Shown here: positions 1 through 7,146 of the stretch, one piece after another
Numbering within the stretch: position 1 is the stretch's first letter
How the letters are laid out: every line of letters begins with the position of its first letter
Assembly (NCBI GenBank): GCA_040394475.1
Contig: JBEBSD010000025.1
Coordinates: forward strand, 13,980-77,979
Direction: 5' to 3'
DNA from: JBEBSD01 sp040394475
GTDB taxonomy: Bacteria; Bacteroidota; Bacteroidia; Cytophagales; Spirosomataceae
Length of the DNA: 64,000 nucleotides
The notes under the pieces: generated by a model
The model's input: only the letters and a program-made list of their open reading frames with translations
Database searches by the model: none
Told to the model about the DNA's origin: nothing
Made by a program: the position numbers and the translations under genes

Positions 1-1
1 G

Positions 2-1381
2 GACAATCCTTCAATCGCTTTTCTGAACACCCTGCTCACGTTTGCAGCAGGTTTTATTGTACGACCTTTCGGAGCGCTGGTATTCGGGCGTCTGGGTGAT
101 ATCGTAGGACGAAAGCACACCTTCCTGGTGACGCTTGTGCTGATGGGCGGTTCTACTTTTCTGATCGGGCTGATCCCCAGTTATGATTCGATCGGCTATG
201 CCGCACCCATTCTGGTCCTCATCCTGCGGATGGTACAGGGCCTGGCATTGGGAGGAGAATACGGCGGCGCGGCCACCTATGTGGCGGAGCATGCCCCGGC
301 CGAGCGACGCGGATTTTATACTTCCTGGATCCAGACGACAGCCACACTGGGGTTGTTTGTTTCGCTGATCGTGATCCTGCTTACCCGGACGACGATGGGA
401 GAAGAGTCCTTCCGGGACTGGGGATGGCGGGTGCCTTTCCTAGTGTCGTCGGTGCTGGTGGGAGTCTCCATTTACATCCGCTTGAAAATGAGCGAGTCGC
501 CTCTCTTCGCGAAACTGAAGAAAGAAGGGAAAACCTCCGCTAATCCGTTGAAGGAGTCGTTCGGGAAAAAGAGCAATCTCAAAATGGTGCTGCTGGCGCT
601 CTTCGGCGCCACTATGGGGCAGGGGGTCATCTGGTATACAGGCCAGTTTTATGCGATGTCCTTTATTCAGAAAACCTGTAATATTGACCATGTGCAGGTC
701 AACTATATTATTGCCATCGCCCTGCTCCTCGGCACGCCTTTCTTTGTCCTGTTTGGCTGGCTGTCGGATAAGATCGGGCGAAAATGGATCATGATGGGGG
801 GGATGGCGCTGGGGGTGCTGCTGTACCGGCCGCTGTATTCCGAAATGTACGAGTTGGCCGATATCAGTAAAAAAACGGAGGTGACTGCGCTGCAGAAAAT
901 TGAGCGGGAGCTGACGCCGCTGGACGATGATCCGTCGCAAATGGCCACCCTGATTACGTATTCGAAGACCTATTCAGACAGTACGATTGTCAGGGAGGTG
1001 CGTAAAGAAGTGGGAGAAGCGCCTGCCCTGGAGGTGGTTAAAGCGACCCATTTGGGGACCAGGGGCTTCTGGCTGATGATCGGATTGATCTTTATCCAGG
1101 TCATTTTCGTGACGATGGTGTACGGACCGATTGCGGCTTTTCTGGTGGAATTGTTCCCGGCGCGGATCCGGTATACCTCCATGTCGCTGCCTTACCACAT
1201 AGGCAACGGTATTTTCGGAGGACTGACACCGGCAATTGCCACCCGGTTTTTTGAAGATTCGAAAACGGTGGGCAACCCTTCCGGTGATCCGTTGGCAGGT
1301 CTTACCTATGTGCTGATCGTAGCGGCGGTATGCTGTGTGATCGGGTCGATTTATCTGAAAAACCGGTATAGCAATGAGTGA
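2..1381 (+). CDS. MHS-type MFS transporter, 5' truncated by window edge
   Basis: This is an inner-membrane proton-coupled symporter of the major facilitator superfamily. The open frame runs in from the left edge, and the residues before the first ATG (128) already read as MFS sequence, including GRLGDIVGRKHTF, the conserved loop 2-3 motif. The gene therefore starts outside the window. The GGEYGGAATYVAEH stretch and the RRGFYTSW motif are typical of the metabolite:H+ symporter (MHS) group, which carries dicarboxylates, citrate, proline or betaine. A second MFS motif, GWLSDKIGRKW, marks the second half. A hydrophilic insert of about 75 residues (near DNA 840-1065) separates two late helices. 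A small membrane protein and acetyl-CoA synthetase follow, so an organic acid is a plausible substrate (inference). Confidence 0.85.
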   Translation, partial: DNPSIAFLNTLLTFAAGFIVRPFGALVFGRLGDIVGRKHTFLVTLVLMGGSTFLIGLIPSYDSIGYAAPILVLILRMVQGLALGGEYGGAATYVAEHAPAERRGFYTSWIQTTATLGLFVSLIVILLTRTTMGEESFRDWGWRVPFLVSSVLVGVSIYIRLKMSESPLFAKLKKEGKTSANPLKESFGKKSNLKMVLLALFGATMGQGVIWYTGQFYAMSFIQKTCNIDHVQVNYIIAIALLLGTPFFVLFGWLSDKIGRKWIMMGGMALGVLLYRPLYSEMYELADISKKTEVTALQKIERELTPLDDDPSQMATLITYSKTYSDSTIVREVRKEVGEAPALEVVKATHLGTRGFWLMIGLIFIQVIFVTMVYGPIAAFLVELFPARIRYTSMSLPYHIGNGIFGGLTPAIATRFFEDSKTVGNPSGDPLAGLTYVLIVAAVCCVIGSIYLKNRYSNE

Positions 1382-1492
1382 GGGGTGCTTCGACCGCAGC
1401 GGCGGACCGTGTGCTCAGCAGACGTATAGTTTGAATGAAACGAATTGCCAGAAACGTGAAAAAGTGTAAATACGAAAAAACGGTAAATCACT

Positions 1493-1711
1493 ATGAAAAT
1501 AATCTTTAAAATTCTGGGGGGAGTGTGGATATTGGCGAGTGTTCTGATTGCCTATTATATTTTAACAACCGCTACCAAGGAAATCAGCCAGGGTTTCCCG
1601 GAGGATGCCCCGATTTTCTGGCCGGTGATAATTTTTATATTTTTACCTATCTTGGTCGGCTTAGCATTGTTTGGAGTCTATTCGCTGCAGGGAGAATATG
1701 ATGATGCCTGA
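1493..1711 (+). CDS. Small two-helix membrane protein
   Basis: A 72-residue protein with two predicted transmembrane helices, about residues 5-27 and 44-66, joined by a short loop, and an acidic C-terminus ending EYDDA. It sits 111 bases after the MHS transporter and about 75 bases before acs in the same orientation. It resembles small DUF6814-type membrane proteins that I recall beside MFS transporters in Bacteroidota, but that family assignment is from memory and unverified. A role as a small accessory subunit of the transporter is inference from position only. It starts with ATG in an AT-rich context. Confidence 0.6.
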   Translation: MKIIFKILGGVWILASVLIAYYILTTATKEISQGFPEDAPIFWPVIIFIFLPILVGLALFGVYSLQGEYDDA

Positions 1712-1785
1712 AAAGGGGAAACCTGACAGGCTTTCCGAGTCTGTCAATCATTAGTTATTACCAATTTTTAACGCGTGTGAGTACA

Positions 1786-3675
1786 ATGAAAATTTCGAGC
1801 TACGAAGAGTATCAACAGGTCTATCAGCAAAGTGTTGAGGATCCCGAAGGTTTCTGGGCGGAGGTGGCGCAGCAGTTTCAATGGAAAAAGCCCTGGAAGA
1901 AGGTGTTGGACTGGAACTTTAGTGAACCTAGAATCAAGTGGTTTGAGGGAGGAAAACTGAATATAACGGAAAATGCCCTGGACCGGCACCTGCCGGAAAA
2001 AGCAGACCAGCCGGCGATTATCTGGGAACCCAACGATCCGGATGACAAGTCGGAGGTGTTGACGTACCAGATGTTGTATGACCGGGTTTGCCGGGTGGCC
2101 AATGTCCTTCGGAAGTACGGTATCGGAAAAGGGGACCGGGTTTGTATTTACCTGCCGATGGTACCCGAACTGGCGATTGCGATCCTGGCCTGTGCCCGGG
2201 TAGGGGCCATCCACTCGGTGGTTTTTGGCGGTTTTTCGGCCAAATCGATCGCGGACCGTATCAATGATGCAACGTGTAAAATGGTGATCACCTCCGATGG
2301 CGCCTACCGCGGCAGCAAGGTGATCCCGATGAAGGAGACAGTCGACCATGCGCTGGAATCATGCTCCAGTGTCGAGAAGGTATTGGTGATGACCCGCACA
2401 CGGACGCCGGTCTCCATGATCAAAGGACGTGACCTGTGGTGGGAAGAAGAAGTAAAGTATGTGGACGGAAACTGTATCCCGGAGGAGATGGATGCCGAAG
2501 ACACTCTTTTTATCCTGTATACGTCCGGCTCTACCGGGAAGCCGAAAGGGGTCGTCCATACCTGTGGGGGCTATATGGTATTTACGACGTATACGTTTGC
2601 AAATGTATTTCAATATGAACCGGGCGAAATCTATTTTTGCACGGCAGATATCGGCTGGATTACGGGCCATAGCTACATCGTCTACGGACCGCTTTGTTAC
2701 GGTGCTACCTCGCTGATGTTTGAGGGGGTGCCGACATTCCCGGATGCCGGCCGTATGTGGCAGATCGTGGATAAGCACCAGGTCAATATTCTGTATACGG
2801 CGCCTACAGCACTCCGTTCACTAATGGGCTTCGGGTTGCAGTATGTAAAAGATCATAAGCTCAGTTCGCTGAAGAAGCTGGGGTCGGTAGGAGAGCCGAT
2901 CAACGAAGAAGCCTGGCAATGGTTTAAGCACCACATCGGGAAGGATGCCTGTCCGCTGGTAGACACCTGGTGGCAGACGGAAACCGGAGGAATCATGATT
3001 TCCACCCTGGCGGGAATAACACCCGAAAAGCCAACGTATGCGACACTCCCGCTTCCGGGAATTCAGCCGATGCTGGTTGATGAAAATGGTGTGGAAATAA
3101 CAGCGAATAGCGTTAATGGAAACCTCTGTATCAAATTTCCGTGGCCGGGGATGATCCGGACCACTTATGGAGACCATGACCGCTGCCGGCAGACGTATTT
3201 TTCGACCTATGAAGGCAATTATTTTACCGGTGATGGCTGTCTGCGGGACGAGAATGGCTTTTACCGGATAACCGGGCGGGTGGATGATGTTCTGAACGTA
3301 TCCGGCCACCGGATCGGGACCGCAGAGGTAGAGAACGCCATCAACATGCACCTGGGAGTAGTGGAATCGGCCATCGTGGGTTATCCCCACGATATTAAGG
3401 GACAGGGGATTTACGCCTATGTGATTACCGAAAATAAGCCGGAAGACCCGGAGTTGTTCAGAAAGGATATTGCCATGACCGTTTCCAGGGTGATCGGCCC
3501 CATTGCCAAGCCGGATAAGATCCAGTTTGTTTCGGGTTTGCCGAAGACGCGCTCGGGAAAGATCATGCGGCGTATTCTTCGCAAAATCGCAGAAGGAGAA
3601 CTTTCCAATGTAGGAGACACTACGACGCTGCTTGATCCGAACGTGGTAACTGAAATTAAGGAAGGCGCACTCTGA
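1786..3675 (+). CDS. acs: Acetyl-CoA synthetase (AMP-forming)
   Basis: This cytoplasmic enzyme converts acetate, ATP and CoA to acetyl-CoA through acetyl-AMP. The N-terminal ACAS domain (YEEYQQVYQQSVEDPEGFW) is followed by the AMP-binding core. The P-loop-like motif LYTSGSTGKPKGVVHT is visible, as are the adenylate-binding WWQTETGG motif, YFTGDGCLRDENGFYRITGRVDD, and a C-terminal PKTRSGKIMRRILRK carrying the catalytic, acetylation-sensitive lysine. Length, about 630 residues, is normal for Acs. I prefer ATG 1786 because it gives the usual N-terminus; a GTG lies three codons upstream at 1777. The upstream transporter suggests uptake and activation of a short-chain acid. A perfect palindrome lies just downstream. 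Confidence 0.95.
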   Translation: MKISSYEEYQQVYQQSVEDPEGFWAEVAQQFQWKKPWKKVLDWNFSEPRIKWFEGGKLNITENALDRHLPEKADQPAIIWEPNDPDDKSEVLTYQMLYDRVCRVANVLRKYGIGKGDRVCIYLPMVPELAIAILACARVGAIHSVVFGGFSAKSIADRINDATCKMVITSDGAYRGSKVIPMKETVDHALESCSSVEKVLVMTRTRTPVSMIKGRDLWWEEEVKYVDGNCIPEEMDAEDTLFILYTSGSTGKPKGVVHTCGGYMVFTTYTFANVFQYEPGEIYFCTADIGWITGHSYIVYGPLCYGATSLMFEGVPTFPDAGRMWQIVDKHQVNILYTAPTALRSLMGFGLQYVKDHKLSSLKKLGSVGEPINEEAWQWFKHHIGKDACPLVDTWWQTETGGIMISTLAGITPEKPTYATLPLPGIQPMLVDENGVEITANSVNGNLCIKFPWPGMIRTTYGDHDRCRQTYFSTYEGNYFTGDGCLRDENGFYRITGRVDDVLNVSGHRIGTAEVENAINMHLGVVESAIVGYPHDIKGQGIYAYVITENKPEDPELFRKDIAMTVSRVIGPIAKPDKIQFVSGLPKTRSGKIMRRILRKIAEGELSNVGDTTTLLDPNVVTEIKEGAL

Positions 3676-3691
3676 AAAGGAGTTTTTCGCA

Positions 3692-3727
3692 ATACGATAA
3701 AGGAGCGGTACCGCTCCTTTATCGTAT
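3692..3727. terminator. Perfect 36-bp palindrome between convergent genes
   Basis: Each 18-base half, beginning ATACGATAAAGGAGCGGT, is the exact reverse complement of the other. As RNA it forms a long uninterrupted hairpin from either strand. It lies 17 bases after the acs stop and 24 bases before the end of the convergent TonB-dependent receptor, so a bidirectional terminator is the natural reading. The AAAGG/CCTTT arms supply a short U-run in both directions. Confidence 0.75.
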
Positions 3728-3750
3728 CCGGCATCTCGGCCGCAATACCG

Positions 3751-5799
3751 CTACCATTTCCAACCAACTTTCAGCCCTCCGTACCAGTTCTGTTTGGGAG
3801 CGGGGTTATAAAAGCGGTTGCCGAAGGCATTCAGGTCGTAACCCAGTGAATAAACAGCGGCGCTTACCCATTCGGAAGAAGCATTCAGTTCGGTGTACAA
3901 GTGCTTTCCCCAGGTTTTTTGCCAGCGTCCTCTCAGGTGAAACTGGTGGTAAGGGGAGTTTTCAGCGGTATTGGATTCGTTCAGAAAAATCTTCCCGCCA
4001 TATTGGTACACGGCAAAGAGACCGATCCCTCCCTTCAGCAGCAGGTCGGCTCCGGTTGTTTGGGAGAAGGTGGGGATCCCCGGAAGCGCGTTGCCGCTGA
4101 TATCCTCGTCTCCTGAAATGTACGCTTCAAACGTATACCGTGCCAGCGTGCCGGAATGCCAGAGGTTGAGCCCAACCGGGAAACCGGGGGTATTGAGCAG
4201 CGGGTAGTCCAGTCGCCATTCGATACCGTTTTGGTTGGTCTTTCCGGCATTGATGAAGTACTCGGCGCCCGCATCCGTCGACCTGCGCACGATCGTCTGA
4301 TTCAGACGGAAGCTGTAGGCAGTGATTTCGGCCGTTAGCCGGTTTCCGAAATACCGCAGCGAAAGTTCCCGGTTCATCCCCTTTTCTGCTTCCAGGTCCT
4401 GGCGGAAGCCTCCGGCGGATGGTCGTACTTCCTGCAGCGTGGGAGGAGAAAATCCGCTGCTCACGGACAAGGTAGCCGACCAGTTTTTCCAGAAAACCTT
4501 ATTGAACGCCAGGCGGGGCATTACAGCGCCGTCGAAAGTCTTCTTAAGGGCCAGGTAATCGCCCGGATAATAGTTTTCATGGAGATAGCGCATGAGGGAA
4601 TAGCTCAGTCCGCCGGCTACCGAAATGTTATGCGGCAGGGTTAGCTCCATTTGGGTGAAGGCCGATCCCTGGAGCGCGGTAATGTCTTCCGAGGTCTGCT
4701 GGGGGCCGGGCTGTCCTTGTAAGTTGTCGTAGTTCCGCTGGACCGACCGGCCGGTCTGCCACTCAAATCCGGTGGTCCAGACTGTTTCCAGCTGGCCGCG
4801 GACGGTGCGGTGCTGCCAGGTATTGCGGCCGCCGATCCCGCTCTCTTCCCGTTTTTCATAATTACTGATAAAGGGATTGGCGAAATTGTTGGTGGTAATG
4901 TACAGGGAGAGCGCCTGCGTCCAGGCGGGTGAGAGCTTGAGTTCATGCAGGGCCCCTGCCAGGAAGTACCGGGAAGAGATCCGGGCGTTTTGCGATTCGC
5001 TGCCGGGCAACGCCGGTGTGGGCTGCCGTGCCTGCGTGGGGTCCGCTTCCTGCTGGGCGAAAGTCAGCCCGCCGGGTGTCTGGTAGAGCAGGTCCGAATA
5101 CAGCCCGAGGAGGGACAAGGTCCCTTTCTTTCCGAAATCATTCCGCGCTGTGAGCGTGACGGCGTCGCGGAACAGGTTACTTTGGCTGCGGTAGCCTTCC
5201 TGCTGCTGGTGACCGTACTGGAGCTGTACATTGCCCAGATCAAGTTGGGTATTGCGGGTTTGCAGCCCGTAACGTCCGATCCCGATACTTTGCTCGGCAG
5301 CATACCGGCCGGAGGGAGGACTGTACATCAGCACCACGCCACCCGTTCCGGCGCCGTACAAGCTGCTGCCGGGACCTTTAATGATTTCCATCCGCTGGAT
5401 AGCGGCAAAATCGAGGACGTTGAGCGGAGTATTGCCATTGGCGTCGGTAAAGGGGATGCCGTTCCAGTAAAATTTGACATTACGGACCCCAAAAGGGGAG
5501 CGGAGCAGGCTGCCCCGGACAGAAAACCGGTAGCTTCCCGGTGAGCGCTCTTCCATGCGGACACCCGGCAGGGTGTTGACGGCATTGGTCCAGGTGACGG
5601 GAGCAAAACGATCGGTCACCCGGGGCGTCAGGACACCGACAGAGGCTGTGTTTTCAAGTAAACTCCGCTGGCTGCCATAAGCTTGTACAGTCAGCTCCGG
5701 AAGCGTATGGCTTTGCAGGCTGTCGCTTTGGGCGTAGACCGTCAGGCCGGTGTGCAGCAGGAAGAGAATCGGTAGTATGGCTGATACGGGGTGTTTCAT
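3751..5799 (-). CDS. TonB-dependent outer-membrane receptor
   Basis: This is a 682-residue outer-membrane receptor for TonB-driven uptake. A signal peptide (MKHPVSAILPILFLLHTGLTVYAQ) precedes a short TonB-box-like segment (HTLPELTVQAYGS). A plug domain follows with the typical NTLPGVRMEER and IQRMEIIKGPGSSLYGAGTGGVV motifs, then a long barrel ending in an aromatic residue (KVGWKW). There is no carboxypeptidase-like N-terminal extension, so it is not SusC-type; it resembles siderophore or vitamin receptors such as FecA or BtuB. The substrate cannot be told. The frame stays open to 5943, but the extra N-terminus is encoded by a heptamer repeat (IAHCPLP-like), so I start at 5799. It is convergent with acs and downstream of pheA on the same strand. 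Confidence 0.88.
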   Translation of the reverse strand: MKHPVSAILPILFLLHTGLTVYAQSDSLQSHTLPELTVQAYGSQRSLLENTASVGVLTPRVTDRFAPVTWTNAVNTLPGVRMEERSPGSYRFSVRGSLLRSPFGVRNVKFYWNGIPFTDANGNTPLNVLDFAAIQRMEIIKGPGSSLYGAGTGGVVLMYSPPSGRYAAEQSIGIGRYGLQTRNTQLDLGNVQLQYGHQQQEGYRSQSNLFRDAVTLTARNDFGKKGTLSLLGLYSDLLYQTPGGLTFAQQEADPTQARQPTPALPGSESQNARISSRYFLAGALHELKLSPAWTQALSLYITTNNFANPFISNYEKREESGIGGRNTWQHRTVRGQLETVWTTGFEWQTGRSVQRNYDNLQGQPGPQQTSEDITALQGSAFTQMELTLPHNISVAGGLSYSLMRYLHENYYPGDYLALKKTFDGAVMPRLAFNKVFWKNWSATLSVSSGFSPPTLQEVRPSAGGFRQDLEAEKGMNRELSLRYFGNRLTAEITAYSFRLNQTIVRRSTDAGAEYFINAGKTNQNGIEWRLDYPLLNTPGFPVGLNLWHSGTLARYTFEAYISGDEDISGNALPGIPTFSQTTGADLLLKGGIGLFAVYQYGGKIFLNESNTAENSPYHQFHLRGRWQKTWGKHLYTELNASSEWVSAAVYSLGYDLNAFGNRFYNPAPKQNWYGGLKVGWKW

Positions 5800-5804
5800 G
5801 GGTT

Positions 5805-5874
5805 GGGTATTGGGCAATGGGGAACGGGCAATGGGCAATGGGCAATGGGCAATGGGCAATGGGGAACGGGCGAT
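5805..5874. repeat. Heptanucleotide tandem repeat array (GGGCAAT-type)
   Basis: Ten contiguous 7-base units lie between pheA and the TonB-dependent receptor. Five consecutive perfect GGGCAAT copies (5826-5860) are flanked by GGGGAAC on both sides, with GGGTATT, GGGCAAT and GGGCGAT at the ends. The array occupies the leader of the receptor gene and could form a phase-variable spacer or a structured leader (inference). It resembles the short tandemly repeated repetitive heptamers known from cyanobacteria. Confidence 0.9.
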
Positions 5875-5912
5875 GTTTTTGGCGGGCGGGAGTGGTTCCG
5901 GTGATGCCCGGT

Positions 5913-6986
5913 TCAATCCATACGGACATAGCTTCCCAGCCATTTGAGACTTGCCCCGTGTTTTTCCATAATTTTATCGACGGCCTCCTGGTGACGGTTT
6001 CCCTCAAATTCCACAAAAAACCAGAATCCGAAGCCGGAGGTATACCGGATCGGGCGACTTTCGATTTTCATGAGATTAATCCCCTGGTCATTGAAGTCCT
6101 TAAGGAAATTATACAGAATCCCCGGTTTGTTGGTATGCGGCAGATTGGCAATGATCGTCGTCTTGTCCCGTGGCGACGGCTGATTGACAAAGTCTTTGCA
6201 CAAAATAATAAAGCGGGTACGGTTCTGATCGCTGTTTTCAATGTTATCAAAAAGAACGGGCACTCTGAAGAGCTTGGCTGAAATGTGGGAGCAGATGGCC
6301 GCCGCATCGGGTTGGGCAGCCGCCAGCCGCGCCGCTTTGGACGTGGAATCGACCGGTACGAGCTCCAATTGGTTTTCGTCAAAGTATTCACGCAGGAAGG
6401 TACTGCACTGGCGAAAGGCGATGTCTTTCGAATAAATGCGCTTGATCTGCTGCGGGGAATCCGCCTGGGAAACCAGTGTAAAGTGAATGGGCAGGTAAAT
6501 TTCGGCAGCAATCAGCAGTTCTTTTTCCTGCAGCAGGTCCACCGTTTCCGGAACGATTCCTTCCTGGTTGTTTTCGATGGGAACCACGCCGAATTTAGCG
6601 CGGCCGGTTTCCACACTGTCAAACACCGATCGGATAGTAGGCAGGACGAGGTATTCGCTCATGCCCCCGAAACGGCTGGCGGCAGCCTGATGGGTAAAAC
6701 TCCCTTCCGGTCCCAGGAAGGCGACCCGCTCCGGGAGCTCCAGGTTCCTGGAAGCCGCAAAGATTTCCATAAAAATGGCTTCAATCGCCGGTTTCGAAAG
6801 CAAGCCGGTGTTTTGCCGGTAAAGGCGTGACAAAATTTCAAGTTCCCGTTCGGGCCGGTAGATGACGCTTTGAGCGGCGCGTTTAACATGCCCCACTTCC
6901 CGCACCAGTTCCATACGGCGGTTCAGCAGGTCCAGTAATTGATCATCCAGCGTGTCAATTTGATCTCGAAGTCCTTTCAGATTCAC
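5913..6986 (-). CDS. pheA: Bifunctional chorismate mutase / prephenate dehydratase
   Basis: This enzyme makes phenylpyruvate from chorismate via prephenate in phenylalanine biosynthesis. Three parts are visible. Residues 1-85 are an AroQ-type chorismate mutase helix bundle (IDTLDDQLLDLLNRRMELV, then VIYRPERE). Residues 88-265 are prephenate dehydratase (LGPEGSFTHQAA at 91-102, VPIENNQEG at 135-143, DSTSKAA at 213-219, NRTRFIIL at 255-262). Residues 275-355 are an ACT regulatory domain with KPGIL and the ESRP motif that binds phenylalanine. The common ENS dehydratase motif is ENN here. Length (357) matches P-proteins. A second chorismate mutase is fused to DAHP synthase at 46.8-47.9 kb. Confidence 0.95.
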   Translation of the reverse strand: MNLKGLRDQIDTLDDQLLDLLNRRMELVREVGHVKRAAQSVIYRPERELEILSRLYRQNTGLLSKPAIEAIFMEIFAASRNLELPERVAFLGPEGSFTHQAAASRFGGMSEYLVLPTIRSVFDSVETGRAKFGVVPIENNQEGIVPETVDLLQEKELLIAAEIYLPIHFTLVSQADSPQQIKRIYSKDIAFRQCSTFLREYFDENQLELVPVDSTSKAARLAAAQPDAAAICSHISAKLFRVPVLFDNIENSDQNRTRFIILCKDFVNQPSPRDKTTIIANLPHTNKPGILYNFLKDFNDQGINLMKIESRPIRYTSGFGFWFFVEFEGNRHQEAVDKIMEKHGASLKWLGSYVRMD

Positions 6987-7050
6987 AGGTTAAATAGGTC
7001 TTAATTAAATAATAACTTTTGTGCGTAGGGGCCGGTTCGGGTGTTGTGAT

Positions 7051-7146
7051 GGGGCCGGTACGTGGGGGCCGATACGTAGGGGCCGACACATAGGGGCCGA
7101 CACATAGGGGCCGACACATAGGGGCCGACACATAGGTCGGCCCCTA
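7051..7146. repeat. 14-bp tandem repeat with terminal inverted copy
   Basis: Six head-to-tail 14-base units start at 7051, 7065, 7079, 7093, 7107 and 7121. The last four begin with identical GGGGCCGACACATA. A degenerate copy lies at about 7027-7050. The array ends in an inverted copy, so 7119-7129 pairs with 7136-7146 as an 11-bp stem with a 6-base loop. The stop codon of parE (TAG, minus strand, 7144-7146) lies inside this hairpin, so the repeat begins exactly at the end of the gene. The array fills the space between parE and pheA. Confidence 0.9.

Noticed and set aside
4945..5544. Open frame of 199 codons opposite the TonB receptor
   Set aside because: Antisense to the plug and barrel region of a complete receptor; no domain recognised.
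5800..5943. Extended N-terminus of the TonB receptor
   Set aside because: It is encoded by the heptamer repeat and its flank, has no signal-peptide character, and precedes a proper signal peptide starting at 5799.
7051..7146. Small protein gene encoded by the 14-bp repeat
   Set aside because: The frame through it is short, arises only from the repetition, and is bounded by the parE stop and pheA start region.
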